From the NCBI GenBank assembly GCA_030147065.1, contig JASLAP010000127.1, positions 1-29,117 of the forward strand: a stretch of DNA of 29,117 bases, written 5' to 3'. Position 1 is the stretch's first letter; the number at the start of each line of letters is the position of its first letter. This document shows positions 28,352 to 29,117 of this stretch, piece after piece. The notes below the pieces were generated by a model, which did no database searches, was not told the DNA's origin, and saw only the letters and a program-made list of their open reading frames with translations. Source of the DNA: Pseudonocardia sp. GTDB taxonomy: Bacteria > Actinomycetota > Actinomycetes > Mycobacteriales > Pseudonocardiaceae. The position numbers were made by a program, and so were the translations under genes.

Positions 28352-28438
28352 ACCGTCCTGCTCGACCTGGACGGCACCCGGATCGACTCCGCCGCCTTGA
28401 TCACCCAGCACCTCACCGCGGCGATCACCGCCGCCGGC
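28352..28438 (+). pseudogene. HAD-phosphatase N-terminal remnant
   Basis: Twelve bases after the Ada-like stop, and in the same frame, the sequence reads TVLLDLDGTRIDSAALITQH followed by LTAAITAAG. This is motif I of haloacid-dehalogenase phosphatases (DLDGTxxDS, both Asp kept) with the first cap helix. After about 29 residues the similarity ends, and there is no start codon or ribosome site. It appears to be the surviving front of a phosphoglycolate-phosphatase-like gene. Confidence 0.6.
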
Positions 28439-28879
28439 GCGCAGTCCGCGGCCGGCGCCGACCAGCGCGACGCGCCCCGTCAGCGTCTGCCGTGGGATCG
28501 ATCGGTCCGGCAGTGCAGTGCGGACGTCAACCGCCTCCTGCCCACCGTGGCCGCGGTGACGATCACGACCCTGCTCACCGGGCGCGGGGATCGCACCCGC
28601 GGCCGTCGACGACGACCCGGCCCGCCGGTGACCCCGAGCCGCCGCGCCTGGGACTGTCGAGTGGACGGTGCAACTGGGGGTTGAAGGGCTACTTGCGGCG
28701 GTAAGGCGGCCCAGCCCGAGCAGCGCGGATCCGCCGGCCCAGCCCGACCCCGGCACCGCCGCAGCGCAAGCACCAGCTACAGGACTACTACACCTAGCTT
28801 CCACCCGGCCCGGTCACCGGCGGGGGTTCAGGCCGTGCAGGAGGGGAATCCACCTCCGGCAGTGCTGGAAGGAGCAGCG
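28439..28879. other. Intergenic stretch, no intact gene seen
   Basis: These 441 bases lie between the HAD remnant and the last gene. I find no intact gene, RNA gene or convincing repeat. A short frame ending at about 28797 reads QRKHQLQDYYT before a stop and might be another C-terminal remnant. The good AAGGAG site at 28868-28874 belongs to the next gene. Confidence 0.45.
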
Positions 28880-29117
28880 ATGGGGTTCGCGGTGGCCGCT
28901 TCCAGCGGGTGGACCGACCCGGACGGCGTGCGTCGTCCGGGAGGTGAAGTGCACGGCTGGGTCCCCGGCACCAACCAGACCGTGTGCGGGCTCTCCCTGA
29001 GCCGGTCCCGGCTGGACCGCTACCCGCACACGGACTGGGCGGACGTCCGGCCGGAGTCGGGTCGGCACGCCGACGCGGTCCGGCGGGTGTGCCCGCGCAG
29101 CGGCCGCGCAGCGCGGG
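28880..29117 (+). CDS. Small hypothetical protein, 3' end outside window
   Basis: The ATG at 28880 follows AAGGAG with good spacing, and the frame stays open to the right edge (79 codons). It begins MGFAVAASSGWTDPDGVRRP and continues GGEVHGWVPGTNQTVCGLSL, SRSRLDRYPHTDWADVRPES and HADAVRRVCPRS. Two spaced Cys (in TVCGL and RVCPR) might bind metal in the full protein. I do not recognise a characterised family; I have an impression of similar small actinomycete proteins of about 80-90 residues. Function unknown. Confidence 0.7.
   Translation, partial: MGFAVAASSGWTDPDGVRRPGGEVHGWVPGTNQTVCGLSLSRSRLDRYPHTDWADVRPESGRHADAVRRVCPRSGRAAR

Noticed and set aside
28700..28800. Short frame ending QRKHQLQDYYT before a stop
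   Set aside because: Only about 33 codons between stops, with no start codon or ribosome site; a possible remnant only.

Overview
The window is about 70% or more G+C, with GTG and ATG starts, short gaps and stop/start overlaps. That fits an actinomycete. A Pseudonocardiales-like host is my guess from gene content (formamidase with an amide channel, a hybrid synthetase, a MocR regulator); no rRNA, tRNA or marker gene here proves it.

Region 1 (1-14997, minus strand) is a hybrid NRPS/PKS biosynthetic operon that runs off the left edge. In transcription order it holds a type II thioesterase fused to a degenerate phosphopantetheinyl-transferase-like domain (14997-13618), an A-T-C-A-T NRPS (13621-8618), a one-module type I PKS with the unusual order KS-AT-KR-DH-ACP (8621-3054), and a C-A-T NRPS that continues beyond base 1 (from 3057). 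Each gene starts inside the stop codon of the one before (ATGA/GTGA), so the proteins are probably made in step. The logic is: A1-T1 loads a starter, C2-A2-T2 adds a second unit, the PKS adds one malonate that is ketoreduced and perhaps dehydrated, and C3-A3-T3 adds a further unit. Chain release lies outside the window.

Region 2 (15248-18334) holds a SnoaL-like protein and an MFS exporter (minus), divergent from a MocR-type GntR/aminotransferase regulator (plus). A compact intergenic operator region lies between them.

Region 3 (18426-20518, minus) is a decaying gene string: an intact dihydrofolate-reductase-family gene, a frameshifted and internally deleted paralogue, a frameshifted DUF6069-like membrane gene, a short unidentified remnant and a frameshifted, N-truncated ArsR-family regulator.

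Region 4 (20620-24865) is a formamide/amide utilisation locus: a MarR regulator divergent from an AmiC-like cytoplasmic amide sensor, then a strong promoter with overlapping palindromes, an FmdB-like protein, formamidase FmdA and the amide/urea channel AmiS, closed by a bidirectional terminator at 24831-24865.

Region 5 (24875-29117) holds a secreted lipoprotein alpha/beta-hydrolase of the tripeptidyl-aminopeptidase type (minus), an NTF2/SnoaL-like protein (minus) divergent from a shortened Ada-AraC-AlkA protein (plus) across a perfect 18-bp palindrome, a HAD-phosphatase N-terminal remnant, and the start of a small hypothetical gene at the right edge.

All domain and family calls are by eye from motifs; no database search was run.
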